From a virus, in IMG/VR virus record IMGVR_UViG_3300028829_003089, positions 1 to 29,599 of that record: 29,599 nucleotides of DNA; one strand, given 5' to 3'. The position numbers and the translations under genes are program-made. Under the pieces are notes generated by a model that had not been told where the DNA came from, made no database searches, and saw only the letters and a program-made list of their open reading frames with translations. Positions 13,088 through 21,145 of the stretch are shown here, in pieces; positions within the stretch are counted from its first letter, which is position 1; every line of letters starts with the position of its first letter.

Positions 13088-13100
13088 TCAGGCCAAGAAT

Positions 13101-13116
13101 TGTGATAAATGTCACA
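13101..13116. promoter_or_regulatory. CRP-like palindrome TGTGA-N6-TCACA
   Basis: Perfect TGTGA-TAAATG-TCACA in an intergenic stretch (13088-13345) that otherwise shows no gene. The sequence equals the half-site consensus for CRP/FNR-family regulators. It lies about 245 bases upstream of the next gene, so a link to a promoter is not established. Confidence 0.45.
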
Positions 13117-13345
13117 AAAAGAGGGTGTTTTATGGGCCTTAACGGGAATAAAGGTAAGAGAGAACGATAAAGGTCAGAGGTCAGCCCCCCAAGGGCGATG
13201 ACAGTCACCTTCAACGCCATGTAGTCACTTACCTTCATTCAGCGTTGACCCCCACTCTATTCAATATATGGCCGCACTATTCTTAGTGGCGGCATCAGCA
13301 TAAATCTCATTTAGCCACTCTTTATAGATGTTACGGAGGACACCT

Positions 13346-13558
13346 ATGCCATCACCACAAAGAGACAGCAGATTGTATGCGATCAAAGAACATGCACTGG
13401 CTGAGATCCAGCTTTTAAAGGAGGAGATCAACATCTTCCTCAACAACCCAATGTTCATAGCAGGGCACAACAACCCACTATCTGATGTGACTGACATGCT
13501 TGAGCGCATATCGGTCCAGCAGGGCATCATCGACGCCATTGAAAGGGACTTCAAATGA
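13346..13558 (+). CDS. Small coiled-coil hypothetical protein
   Basis: A 70-residue helical protein from ATG 13346, with GGAGG 7 bases upstream (an in-frame ATG at 13328 contains that ribosome site and is rejected). Sequence MPSPQRDSRLYAIKEHALAE, then IQLLKEEINIFLN and TDMLERISVQQGIIDAIERD. Its stop overlaps the next start (ATGA). No family recognised. Confidence 0.68.
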   Translation: MPSPQRDSRLYAIKEHALAEIQLLKEEINIFLNNPMFIAGHNNPLSDVTDMLERISVQQGIIDAIERDFK

Positions 13559-13905
13559 TGGATAACGAATCATCGCTGCTTTTGGCAGCTACTTGCGCCT
13601 TACTAATACTCGCAAGCCCCGATGGGCTTGCTGACACGGTTATCACATACGACGACGGCAGCAGCTATACGCTTGAGGCTGGCGAAAAGGTATTCATCAC
13701 CAGCGGCAGACTATTCGGCCTGACCCAGACGGACGGCGCCTACAGCTTCGGCGAGCAGGAAGCCAACGAGAAGCGTGATTACACCGTCGTTGAGGATAGC
13801 TACGAAAACTACCCAATGTATTCAGAGAAGTGGTGTGAGCTGTACGAGCCGTGGCATGAGGGCTTCACGTTCAGGATGCAGGCGTGGATCAGGGGATGTC
13901 AATGA
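13555..13905 (+). CDS. Exported small protein
   Basis: A 116-residue protein with a signal-peptide-like N-terminus (LLLAATCALLILASPDGLAD, cleavage likely after GLA). A beta-rich part follows (VITYDDGSSYTLEAGEKVFI) and a Trp/Tyr-rich C-terminus (WCELYEPWHEGFTFRMQAW). Either ATG of the ATGATG at 13555 could start it. It overlaps the preceding gene by 4 bases. It looks periplasmic; function unknown. Confidence 0.68.
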   Translation: MMDNESSLLLAATCALLILASPDGLADTVITYDDGSSYTLEAGEKVFITSGRLFGLTQTDGAYSFGEQEANEKRDYTVVEDSYENYPMYSEKWCELYEPWHEGFTFRMQAWIRGCQ

Positions 13906-14138
13906 TGATTACCGAAGTAGCCGGCAAGTATTCACGCAGCAAAGCTGCTAAACCAGCCGATGGCTGGGCAGTATTCAATAAAGAGCGGTTCGCAAGGTAC
14001 GCACTACTTATAGCAACAGGGATCAGGAGTAGGTTGGATGACATCATTGAGGCGCTCGAAGAGGAAGGAGAACCCAGATCCGTTAGGGCTAAACAAGGAA
14101 CTGCCTCTCGTAAGCAAAAGGCCACACGAAAGCGATGA
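13902..14138 (+). CDS. Small hypothetical protein
   Basis: About 78 residues, starting at one of several clustered ATGs (13896, 13902, 13905); 13902 gives the common ATGA overlap with the preceding stop and has GGGG upstream. Sequence: YSRSKAAKPADGWAVFNKER, RYALLIATGIRSRLDDIIEA, and a basic tail TASRKQKATRKR. Probably nucleic-acid associated from charge; no family recognised. Confidence 0.62.
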   Translation: MMITEVAGKYSRSKAAKPADGWAVFNKERFARYALLIATGIRSRLDDIIEALEEEGEPRSVRAKQGTASRKQKATRKR

Positions 14139-14241
14139 TCGACTCGGGAACGACTGGCTCGAAAGCCTCGCTATCTTCCTCGCACTGGTCGGTATGACCG
14201 GCGCTGGTATAGCTCTCTATCATTTATCGCAACAGATGTGA
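14038..14241 (+). CDS. Single-helix membrane protein, holin candidate
   Basis: A 67-residue ORF with AGGAG 8 bases before ATG 14038, overlapping the preceding gene by 101 bases in another frame. It has a basic N-terminal half (MTSLRRSKRKENPDPL) and one C-terminal hydrophobic helix (residues 43-64, LESLAIFLALVGMTGAGIAL). Its place before the terminase would suit a holin or pinholin, but no endolysin is visible nearby, so the role is open. Confidence 0.5.
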   Translation: MTSLRRSKRKENPDPLGLNKELPLVSKRPHESDDRLGNDWLESLAIFLALVGMTGAGIALYHLSQQM

Positions 14242-14253
14242 GTGGGTACTAAC

Positions 14254-14694
14254 ATGATCGATGAGCATGATGATAGCACCGACTCATTACCCTTAGATAT
14301 GCCGCAAGAAACGGCCGTTAAACCTCCTCAGCGTGATCCAGTTAGCGGGCAGTTCCTACCGGGTAATAGCGGTGGAGGAAGGCCAAAAGGTAGCAAGGAT
14401 AAGGTGTCTCAGAAGCTTGTGACGCTGATGACTGAGCTGATGGAGAAGCGAGGAGAGGAGCTGATAGGCCGTGTAGCCGACGATGATCCAGCCGCTGCGC
14501 TGGCTATCTTGACGAGAATAGTGCCGCAAGCAGAGCTGCAGCGCATCTTCCTCGACGGTGATGAGGATAAGCAGGAACGAGACACCAACATCACTATCCG
14601 ATTGGTTAATCAGCAAGAGAATCAAGCACTTACACACGACACACCACGATTGGTTGAGGGTGAGCTGGTTGATGACGAGGTGGTGACACACTAG
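14254..14694 (+). CDS. Putative small terminase subunit (DUF5681-like)
   Basis: A 146-residue protein from ATG 14254 (GTG 14242 is an alternative). It has a basic DNA-binding-type segment (GQFLPGNSGGGRPKGSKDK, about 32-50), typical of DUF5681 proteins found beside terminase genes. A helical part follows (LVTLMTELMEKRGEELIGRV) and an acidic tail. Position just upstream of the large terminase supports a small-subunit role in choosing the packaging site. The annotation rests on context and the GRPKGSKD motif. Confidence 0.65.
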   Translation: MIDEHDDSTDSLPLDMPQETAVKPPQRDPVSGQFLPGNSGGGRPKGSKDKVSQKLVTLMTELMEKRGEELIGRVADDDPAAALAILTRIVPQAELQRIFLDGDEDKQERDTNITIRLVNQQENQALTHDTPRLVEGELVDDEVVTH

Positions 14695-14980
14695 ACCAAC
14701 TGACTATCAATCAGCGGGTCATCAGTCGTAAGTCATTGATACCATTGAGGTAATAGCCTAGGCGTTGGAGCAGGCATGCTCCTACACCACCCCCCAGGGG
14801 CCCCAGGCACCCCCAGGCACCCCAGGATCCGGCCCTATCTGACCCCCGGCAGGGGCCTCAGCAGCTTTTTGGGGGTTTACTGGAAATTATATATGACCAT
14901 CTACAGACTCGGCCTAGTTTTTTTGCTCCCCTCCTGCGCGATGGCCCCTATGGATGGCACATTGCTAAGGAAGGCGGTGA
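14695..14980. other. C-rich intergenic region between terminase genes
   Basis: 286 bases with no convincing gene. It contains a hairpin GGAGCA-GGCA-TGCTCC (14767-14782) and then a very C-rich stretch (about 14788-14860) in which CCCCAGGCAC repeats. A short A/T-rich patch (ATTATATATG, near 14890) follows. The location between terminase genes suits a cos/pac packaging site or a late promoter; neither is proven. Confidence 0.45.
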
Positions 14981-15183
14981 ATGAATATAGACATACCGAC
15001 TGCGTTTGCTCCCCTGCTGGAGAGTCAGAAGCGGTACAGGATAGCGGTTGGGGGCCGAGGCTCTGGGAAGTCGATTACGGCAGCCACAATGTGTTTATTG
15101 GAGTGCTATCAGGGCAAGAGGGTGCTGGCGTGCCGGGAGTTCCAGTCATCGATTGCGGAGAGTTCTCACAGCCTGATCAGTAG
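14893..15183 (+). CDS. Possible lipoprotein ORF overlapping terminase
   Basis: A 96-codon frame whose N-terminus looks like a lipoprotein signal (MTIYRLGLVFLLPSC, lipobox-like with Cys15). No ribosome site precedes ATG 14893, and from residue 30 it overlaps the large terminase in another frame. The rest reads like a shadow of the terminase. Only the first 30 codons are independent; recorded as a low-confidence candidate. Confidence 0.18.
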   Translation: MTIYRLGLVFLLPSCAMAPMDGTLLRKAVNEYRHTDCVCSPAGESEAVQDSGWGPRLWEVDYGSHNVFIGVLSGQEGAGVPGVPVIDCGEFSQPDQ

Positions 15184-16384
15184 CCTTGTTGAGCAGATAG
15201 GATTACCCGGATTTACGGTCACTAGGGACAAGATTAGCCATTCTAGTGGCGGCGAGATCATTTATAGGGGTCTTGCGAGGTCTCCAGAGAGCCTGAAGTC
15301 TCTGGCCAGGGTGGCGGTGGCGTGGATTGATGAGGCCCAGACGATTTCTGAGGAGTCTCTGAGGATCCTGACCCCTACCATTCGTGAGGCGGGCAGCTAT
15401 TTCATCATGACGGCGAACCCACGCTCTAGTGGGGACCCGTTCAGCGAGAAGTTTCTTGGTGACCGGATGTCGGCGCTGAGGACCAATAAGGTCCATGAGG
15501 ACGATATGTCCACGGTGCTCCTCGTTAACTACGACGACAACCCGTTTATGCCTGCTGAGCTGACCCAGGAGCGGCTGAACGACAAGAAGAACCTGCCGCC
15601 GGACCTTTATCAGCATATTTGGTGTGGTGAGCACTATGACAGCGTCGAGGCCGGACTCGTTGACCCCACATGGTTCGATGCCGCGCTGGAGATTGGTGAA
15701 AAGATCAAGTATCGACCCTCCGGGGCCAAGGTTTTGGGCTTTGACCCGGCCGATACGGGCCCAGATCCGGCGGGATTGGCCGTCAGGCACGGCGCCAAGG
15801 TCGTTGACATGGGTCTTAAGCACGATGGCGACGTTGCCGAAGCGCTTGATTGGAGCTTGGACTTCGTTGACCGCCATCACTGCAGCGATTTTGTTTACGA
15901 CCAGGACGGTTTGGGATTGGGTCTGGCACGCGAGGTGGAGAGGGCCCTTGGTTCTCGAAACGTTGGGTACTCCGGATTCCGTGGCGGCTCTACGCCTGAG
16001 AATCCGTCTGGAATGCATGACGGCCACCGCACGAATCGCGATGCATTCGCAAATCGAAGGTGCCAGGCGTATTGGAACGTGCGCGAGAGGTTCTGGAAGA
16101 CGTATCAGGCGAATGATGGGGAGTATATGGACCCCGACGAGCTGATTTTCCTGGATCCGGAGCATCCGCTGGTGCCGCAGTTGAGGTCAGAGATCTGCCG
16201 GATTCCTGTGATACCCCATCAGGCTGGGAAAATCGCTTTGATGAGCAAAGTGAACATGAAGAAGCCGCCGCTGAATCTGCCATCGCCTAACTTGGCTGAC
16301 GCGCTGGTCTACTGCTTCACGGTCACCGACTACTTGGTCGGATCGTGGAACAAGCCAATAGCCTATCAGGAGACATACATATGA
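14981..16384 (+). CDS. terL: Terminase large subunit
   Basis: A 467-residue DNA-packaging motor. ATPase domain: Walker A GGRGSGKS (24-31), Walker B VAWIDE (113-118) and the coupling segment FIMTANPRS (141-149). Nuclease domain (RNase H fold): FDPADTG with Asp255/Asp258, VYDQDG with Asp307/Asp309, and a late Asp in NLADALVYC. It is of the PBSX-like (Terminase_3) type, used to cut concatemers and drive DNA into the prohead. Start ATG 14981 follows AAGGCGGTG. It ends in an ATGA overlap with the HNH gene. Confidence 0.95.
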   Translation: MNIDIPTAFAPLLESQKRYRIAVGGRGSGKSITAATMCLLECYQGKRVLACREFQSSIAESSHSLISSLVEQIGLPGFTVTRDKISHSSGGEIIYRGLARSPESLKSLARVAVAWIDEAQTISEESLRILTPTIREAGSYFIMTANPRSSGDPFSEKFLGDRMSALRTNKVHEDDMSTVLLVNYDDNPFMPAELTQERLNDKKNLPPDLYQHIWCGEHYDSVEAGLVDPTWFDAALEIGEKIKYRPSGAKVLGFDPADTGPDPAGLAVRHGAKVVDMGLKHDGDVAEALDWSLDFVDRHHCSDFVYDQDGLGLGLAREVERALGSRNVGYSGFRGGSTPENPSGMHDGHRTNRDAFANRRCQAYWNVRERFWKTYQANDGEYMDPDELIFLDPEHPLVPQLRSEICRIPVIPHQAGKIALMSKVNMKKPPLNLPSPNLADALVYCFTVTDYLVGSWNKPIAYQETYI

Positions 16385-16782
16385 TCGAATGGAAGCCGGT
16401 TAAGGGCTACGAGGGACTGTATGAGGTCTCCAGCGAGGGCGACATCAAGAGCCTTGAGCGCCGTATCCATTACACGCTGCCCAGCGGTAAAGACTCGTCC
16501 CGACTGTGCCGTGAGCGAGTATTGAAGCCTAGCAATGGCGGGCGAGGTTATGCCCTCTACCACCTTTGTGGTGAGGAGCAGGTTTCTATGTACGGCCACC
16601 GTCTTGTGGCTGAGGCGTTTATTCCCAACCCAGACAGCAAGGCGCAGGTCAATCATATTAACGGCGACAAGTCAGACAACCGCGTCGAGAACCTTGAGTG
16701 GTCTACCCGTATGGAGAACATGCACCACGCTCTGGCTAACGGCCTGAATCGCTACAAAAAGAATTATGAGGTTTATGCCTGA
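16381..16782 (+). CDS. NUMOD4-HNH homing endonuclease
   Basis: A 133-residue free-standing endonuclease. It has an N-terminal NUMOD4 DNA-binding motif ([20 protein letters not shown], residues 3-22). The HNH core is [12 protein letters not shown], then [20 protein letters not shown] (catalytic His in NHIN, Asn in DNRVENL). Start ATG 16381 (AGGAG upstream) overlaps the terminase stop; the stop overlaps the portal start (TGATG). So it sits seamlessly between two essential genes, as homing genes often do. Target site unknown. Confidence 0.9.
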   Translation: MIEWKPVKGYEGLYEVSSEGDIKSLERRIHYTLPSGKDSSRLCRERVLKPSNGGRGYALYHLCGEEQVSMYGHRLVAEAFIPNPDSKAQVNHINGDKSDNRVENLEWSTRMENMHHALANGLNRYKKNYEVYA

Positions 16783-18860
16783 TGGTTGATTTGGAAGATC
16801 TAAAAGGCGTGATCGGATCTGAGATGGAGAATTCCGTCTCGGACGAGCTTGTGAGCAAGAAGCGTATTGCCCTTGATTACTATGAGGGGCGACTGCCCGC
16901 CAAGCCTGACACCGCCGGGCGCTCTGGCGTCGTCTCTACAGACGTGAGCGACAGCATCGAATGGCTGTTGCCCTCCATAGTCCAATCACTGACTGGCCGC
17001 TGCGTGAAGTTCATGCCGATGAGCCAGATGGATGAGGATCAGGCGCAGCTCGAAGAAGAGTTGACGGCGTTTGCCTTTAATGAAGATAACAATGGATTCC
17101 TGGCCATGTACGAGGCCGTCAAGGACGCCCTCTTGGTCGGCGTGGGGATCATGAAGATATGGTTTGACGATGCGCCAGAGCGTAGCGTTGAGCACTACAC
17201 GGGGCTGGACGAGAACCAGCTCCAGGCCCTGCTTGGCGATCCCCAAGTTGAGGTCACAGAGATTTCAAGATCCGAGACTGATGGCATAGCGGTGACAGCA
17301 TCGCGGATTATCCGTCAGGGTCGTGTAAGAGTTGAGGCTGTGCCGTGCGAAGAGTTCCGCATATCGAGTGACGCAAGTTCTTTGAACGTAGAGGAGGCGC
17401 GCTTTGTTGCACACACCACCCGCCGGTCAGCCTCAGACCTATTGGCTGATGGATACGATCCAGAGGTCATCGAGAACGCGCAGGATGGCTACCTAGACCG
17501 AGAGATTGGCGAGTACAACCTACCCAGCCATCTTGGTGACAGTGAGAAGCAGATCGTTACCACCCAAGCTTGGATGCACTACGACATTAACGACGATGGT
17601 GTTTCTGAGCTGGTCTGCGTTACCTATCTCGGCGAGTCCACCCCTACAGAGGTGCTGGATATCCAGGAGGTGCCATGCATCCCGTTCGTGGCGATGTCTG
17701 CTATTCCCATGCCCCACCAGTTCCGTGGCGTGTCGATCTTTGAGCGTTTGCGTGAAATTCAGGATGTAAAAACCGCCATTCTGCGCACCACCCTCGACGG
17801 CATGTACTACCAGAACCACAAGCAGCGTGTGGTCGTTGAGGGGCAGGTGAACCTAGACGACCTACTTGTGAATAGGCCGGGTGGGATCATCCGTAGTAAA
17901 AGCCCCAATGCAATCCAAGAGCTGGGCGGCAACTTCTTCAGCGGCGAGGCGATGCAGTTGCTGACCTATGCCGACAGCCAAAAAGACAGCCGTGTTGGCG
18001 TTAACCCAATGGGCACCGGCCAGAGCAATCTCGTAAATGCTGAATCTGCACATGGCGTCGAGAGAATGATGACGGCCCGTGAGGCTCTCGTGAACATGAT
18101 GGTTCGCGCGGTGGCTGAGACCGGACTCAAGCCTGCCTACACGATGGTCCGTGACCTACTTGTTCGCTATCAAACCACGCCGACGTCTTGGAAGTTCCGA
18201 GGCGCCTGGCAGTCAGTCTCACCCTCTACGTGGGGTGATCGATCACGCATACGCGTTGCGGTTGGCACCGGCACCACTGATGACCAGATGAAGATGGGCG
18301 CGCTGCAGCAGGTGTTCGGAATCCAGCAGCAGTTGATGCAGGACCCGATGAACCCGCTTGTTGACTACAGCAAGATGTACGGCGCGCTTAACGACATGGC
18401 GAAGATTGCCGACCTTGGCGAGACCGACAAGTTCTTTTTCGATCCTCAGTCCCAAGAAGGCCAGCAATTCGCACAAGGCAAGCAGCAGCAGGCGCAGCAG
18501 CAACAGCAGCAAGCCATGCAGGAGCAGCAAACCCAATTACAAATGCAGCAGCAGGCGTTGCAGGCTCAGATGCAGGTGGCCGGCGCAGAAGCGACTAAGG
18601 CTCAGGCCCAGATGGAAAATGGCCGCATGAAAAATGAAGTTGAGATGATCCGCAATCAATCTCAGCAGCAGATCGATGCCCTCGAAGCGCAATTGAAGGC
18701 GCTGAAGGATAACAACGATCAGGATCTCAAGCGTGCTGAGTTACAGGCCCGCACGGCTTTAGAATTAACCAAGATAGAAGTGCAAGCGAAAAAAGACCTA
18801 TCAGCTCAGAACGAGGCCAACAAATCAGCGGCCACACCTGCGGCTGCGGTGAGTAAGTAA
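16782..18860 (+). CDS. Portal protein (P22-like)
   Basis: A 692-residue dodecameric head-vertex channel through which DNA enters and leaves. The sequence fits the P22-like portal family: KKRIALDYYEGRLPAKPDTA, RSGVVSTDVSDSIEWLLPSI, DALLVGVGIMKIWFDD, FVAMSAIPMPHQFRGVSIFE, TTLDGMYYQNHKQRVVVEGQ. The C-terminal 150 residues are Gln-rich coiled coil (about 560-680), which would form the barrel seen in P22-type portals (inference). Start overlaps the HNH stop. Length matches the family (about 680-730). Confidence 0.92.
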   Translation: MVDLEDLKGVIGSEMENSVSDELVSKKRIALDYYEGRLPAKPDTAGRSGVVSTDVSDSIEWLLPSIVQSLTGRCVKFMPMSQMDEDQAQLEEELTAFAFNEDNNGFLAMYEAVKDALLVGVGIMKIWFDDAPERSVEHYTGLDENQLQALLGDPQVEVTEISRSETDGIAVTASRIIRQGRVRVEAVPCEEFRISSDASSLNVEEARFVAHTTRRSASDLLADGYDPEVIENAQDGYLDREIGEYNLPSHLGDSEKQIVTTQAWMHYDINDDGVSELVCVTYLGESTPTEVLDIQEVPCIPFVAMSAIPMPHQFRGVSIFERLREIQDVKTAILRTTLDGMYYQNHKQRVVVEGQVNLDDLLVNRPGGIIRSKSPNAIQELGGNFFSGEAMQLLTYADSQKDSRVGVNPMGTGQSNLVNAESAHGVERMMTAREALVNMMVRAVAETGLKPAYTMVRDLLVRYQTTPTSWKFRGAWQSVSPSTWGDRSRIRVAVGTGTTDDQMKMGALQQVFGIQQQLMQDPMNPLVDYSKMYGALNDMAKIADLGETDKFFFDPQSQEGQQFAQGKQQQAQQQQQQAMQEQQTQLQMQQQALQAQMQVAGAEATKAQAQMENGRMKNEVEMIRNQSQQQIDALEAQLKALKDNNDQDLKRAELQARTALELTKIEVQAKKDLSAQNEANKSAATPAAAVSK

Positions 18861-18868
18861 CTACGTCG
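18856..18868 (+). promoter_or_regulatory. Partial dyad-like repeat before the HNH gene
   Basis: AGTAACTACGTCG, overlapping the portal stop and running to the GTG of the HNH gene. It resembles the CTACGTCA end of the leftward dyad repeats but is shortened. A related copy lies just past the HNH gene (19769-19788). Confidence 0.3.
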
Positions 18869-19773
18869 TGGGTCTTTTCACGCAGGTAATAAAGAAGGGC
18901 GCCAAGGTCGTTGATGGTCTGCTTGATGATGCTGCCGATGCTGGCCAGAAGGTCGATAAGGTTGACTGGGAGGCAAGATATGCGGAGGCGAGAAGGCTAG
19001 ACGCAGAAAACTGGGACGAGGCCGCGTGGGTGGCAGAAAATCCACCGGCGGTTAATGGATGGCCGAATCGCCCATTAAAGGATTTTTCTGAAGAGGAAAG
19101 GAAGATCTATGACAGGTGGAGAAACAGGAAAAGTGCTGCCGCTACCAAAAATGTAAGGAAGCTGGATCGCGAGAGAAGGGGATCAGATCCAGATGTTCGC
19201 GCAAGAAACAACGAGAGGGCGCGGGAGAGGCATCACAGGCTTAAAGACGACCCCGATCAAATAAGAAAGAAAAGAGAGCAGTATGAGCGCGCCAAAGAAT
19301 ACAGAAGGGCGAAGGCTCGTCAGCATTATGCAGATAACAGGGAAAGGCAGATTGAGCTTACCAGAGAATATCGCAAGAAAAATAGGGAGCAGATTTTAGA
19401 GAAGAATCGCGCTCGGTATATGGCAAATCCGGAGCCTGCGAAGGCCGCCGCAGAAAAAAGAAGGGCTGCAAGGATTCAGAGGACGGTCCCTTGGTCTGAT
19501 GACGAAAAAATGAACGAAATATACAGAGCATCTAGGGAGATCAGTGAGATCACAGGGGTGCCCCATGACGTAGATCACGTTATGCCAATGCAAGGCCGGG
19601 GCGTAAGCGGCCTCCACCATCAAGACAACTTGCTCATCGTGCCAAGGTCTGTGAACGCATCAAAAAGTAATAAGTTTGAACCCGGCGACCTGCCACCAAG
19701 GGCAGGCATAAGAAACGCAAGGGCGCTGCTAAAGAAGATCAAAAAAGAGCATGGTCTTTTGGGAGTAGAGTAG
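18868..19773 (+). CDS. HNH endonuclease with long basic helix, likely inserted
   Basis: A 301-residue protein from GTG 18868, the only start in frame after a stop; no clear ribosome site. Residues 1-30 MGLFTQVIKKGAKVVDGLLD..., then a long Arg/Lys/Glu-rich coiled helix (about 70-205) with repeated (E/A)xYRxxxRxxx units. A C-terminal HNH-like domain follows: HDVDHVMPMQGRGVSGLHHQ, DNLLIVPRSVNASKSNKF. Arg is coded mostly by AGA/AGG here, unlike the CGN-rich portal and capsid genes, and the gene is A-richer, suggesting recent transfer. It lies between portal and head genes. A homing role is inferred. Confidence 0.8.
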   Translation: MGLFTQVIKKGAKVVDGLLDDAADAGQKVDKVDWEARYAEARRLDAENWDEAAWVAENPPAVNGWPNRPLKDFSEEERKIYDRWRNRKSAAATKNVRKLDRERRGSDPDVRARNNERARERHHRLKDDPDQIRKKREQYERAKEYRRAKARQHYADNRERQIELTREYRKKNREQILEKNRARYMANPEPAKAAAEKRRAARIQRTVPWSDDEKMNEIYRASREISEITGVPHDVDHVMPMQGRGVSGLHHQDNLLIVPRSVNASKSNKFEPGDLPPRAGIRNARALLKKIKKEHGLLGVE

Positions 19774-19788
19774 TAAAAGATTACGTCA
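19769..19788 (+). promoter_or_regulatory. Dyad-like repeat on the plus strand
   Basis: AGTAGTAAAAGATTACGTCA, followed by CTAACGAGGAG, the ribosome site of the next gene. It has the same order (AGTAG ... TACGTCA ... GGAG) as the leftward copies but with a longer, imperfect centre. Confidence 0.4.
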
Positions 19789-19803
19789 CTAACGAGGAGC
19801 AAC

Positions 19804-20052
19804 ATGGAAGTTGATCTGGTTCAAGAATCACGCAGGGGTCGCGCAGCACGCGCAGAGTTGGCCTTAGTTAAAGAGCACTTAGACGCGGAGAGGGAGCGAC
19901 TGTTTGGTCAGTTCTGCGACCCGAACAGCGGAGAGGAGATTTATGTTTTGAAAGAGGAGGCTAAGGCCCTGACACGGCTCGAAGCTTACCTTGAATCGCT
20001 AGTAACTACTGGAGAGCTAGCAGAGAAAACCAATGAAGGAGATTTAGTATGA
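19804..20052 (+). CDS. Small coiled-coil head-region protein
   Basis: An 82-residue helical protein (RRGRAARAELALVKEHLDAE, LKEEAKALTRLEAYLESLVT). GAGGAG lies before ATG 19804, and the stop overlaps the scaffold start by 4 bases. Small helical genes here often encode head-completion or scaffold partners; no family recognised. Confidence 0.7.
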   Translation: MEVDLVQESRRGRAARAELALVKEHLDAERERLFGQFCDPNSGEEIYVLKEEAKALTRLEAYLESLVTTGELAEKTNEGDLV

Positions 20053-21143
20053 GCGCCGATTCTAACCAGCAGCACGAGGGGGAACGCGGGAATACAATTG
20101 ATGCGGTTGCAGATTTGCTAATGGGCGAAGACCCAACCGTAGAGGTCGAAGAAGAGAAGGCAGTACACCGCCCGAACGACGATGACCTCGTTGATGATAG
20201 TGAAGAGTCAGAGGGAATAGAAGCACAAGAGTCAGACGACGTCGATTACGATGAAACAGACGACTCCAATGAGCTAGAGACCGACGACGACGATGGACTG
20301 GCAGCTTTAGCTAGTGAGCTTGGATTAGACGCAGACAAACTGACCCTCTCTGAGGACGGTGAAATCTTGGTCAATCTCAAGGTCAACGGCAAAGACCAGC
20401 AAATCGATTTAAAGGAGGCTATCTCCCAGACGCAATTTGGAAAGGCTAACGATGAGAAGGCCCGAAATCTTGCGGAAGAGAGAAAAACCTTCGAGTCTGA
20501 AAGGGTTCAAGTTGCGGAAGCGTACCAGCAGCAGTTACAGCAGGTACGTGGCCTAGGCGAGATGCTCCAGCAGAAATTGATGCAGGACTTCAACGGGATA
20601 GATTGGCAGGCACTAAGGGCCTCCGACCCCGGCGAATGGACTGCCAAGCAGAGAGAGTTTGAACTACGCAACCAAGAGTTGCAGCAAGCTGGTCAGATGC
20701 TTGGACAGCAACTGCGGATGGAGCAGGAGCAGCAATCACAGCAGGAAGCGCAGCAGAGATCAGCGATCCTGAACTCTGAGCGTGAGCGGATGATCGAGAA
20801 CAACCCGTCTTGGCGTGACCAGGAGAAGATGAAGGGCGATCTTTCAAAGATTGTCGAATACGCATCCTCCGTTGGTTTCGACGAATATGAGTTGCAGGAC
20901 GTTATCTATTCTAAGCATGTGGAAGTTCTCAAGAAGGCCATGCTGTTTGATGCCGGCAAAACTGTTGCCGACAAAAAATCAAAGCAGCCACCAAAGATGC
21001 AACGAGCCTCTAATGGTCGCTTTGTCAAAGGCGGTAAGAACGGCAAAGTTCAAAAACTAATAGAGCGAGCACAGTCAGCAAAAGGAGCATCAAAAAGGGA
21101 TGCCCAAGCTGATGCTGTAGCCGCTATGCTCATGGGAGAATAA
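20049..21143 (+). CDS. Capsid scaffolding protein
   Basis: A 364-residue protein placed between portal and major capsid genes. Very acidic N-terminal region (29-85, Asp/Glu runs), then a folded stretch (LKVNGKDQQIDLKEAIS), a long Gln-rich coiled coil (about 135-245) and a basic C-terminus (KQPPKMQRASNGRFVKGGKN), the layout of phage scaffolds whose basic tail docks on the coat protein. The 10-residue motif DAVADLLMGE (18-27) recurs as DAVAAMLMGE at the very end (355-364). Role: templates prohead assembly and then leaves. Confidence 0.85.
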   Translation: MSADSNQQHEGERGNTIDAVADLLMGEDPTVEVEEEKAVHRPNDDDLVDDSEESEGIEAQESDDVDYDETDDSNELETDDDDGLAALASELGLDADKLTLSEDGEILVNLKVNGKDQQIDLKEAISQTQFGKANDEKARNLAEERKTFESERVQVAEAYQQQLQQVRGLGEMLQQKLMQDFNGIDWQALRASDPGEWTAKQREFELRNQELQQAGQMLGQQLRMEQEQQSQQEAQQRSAILNSERERMIENNPSWRDQEKMKGDLSKIVEYASSVGFDEYELQDVIYSKHVEVLKKAMLFDAGKTVADKKSKQPPKMQRASNGRFVKGGKNGKVQKLIERAQSAKGASKRDAQADAVAAMLMGE

Positions 21144-21145
21144 TC

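Noticed and set aside
15624-16145. Second plus-strand frame inside terL
   Set aside because: Out-of-frame reading of terL with no conserved motif.
15203-16165. 320-codon antisense frame over terL
   Set aside because: Exact shadow of the large terminase coding frame; no ribosome site and no recognisable domains.
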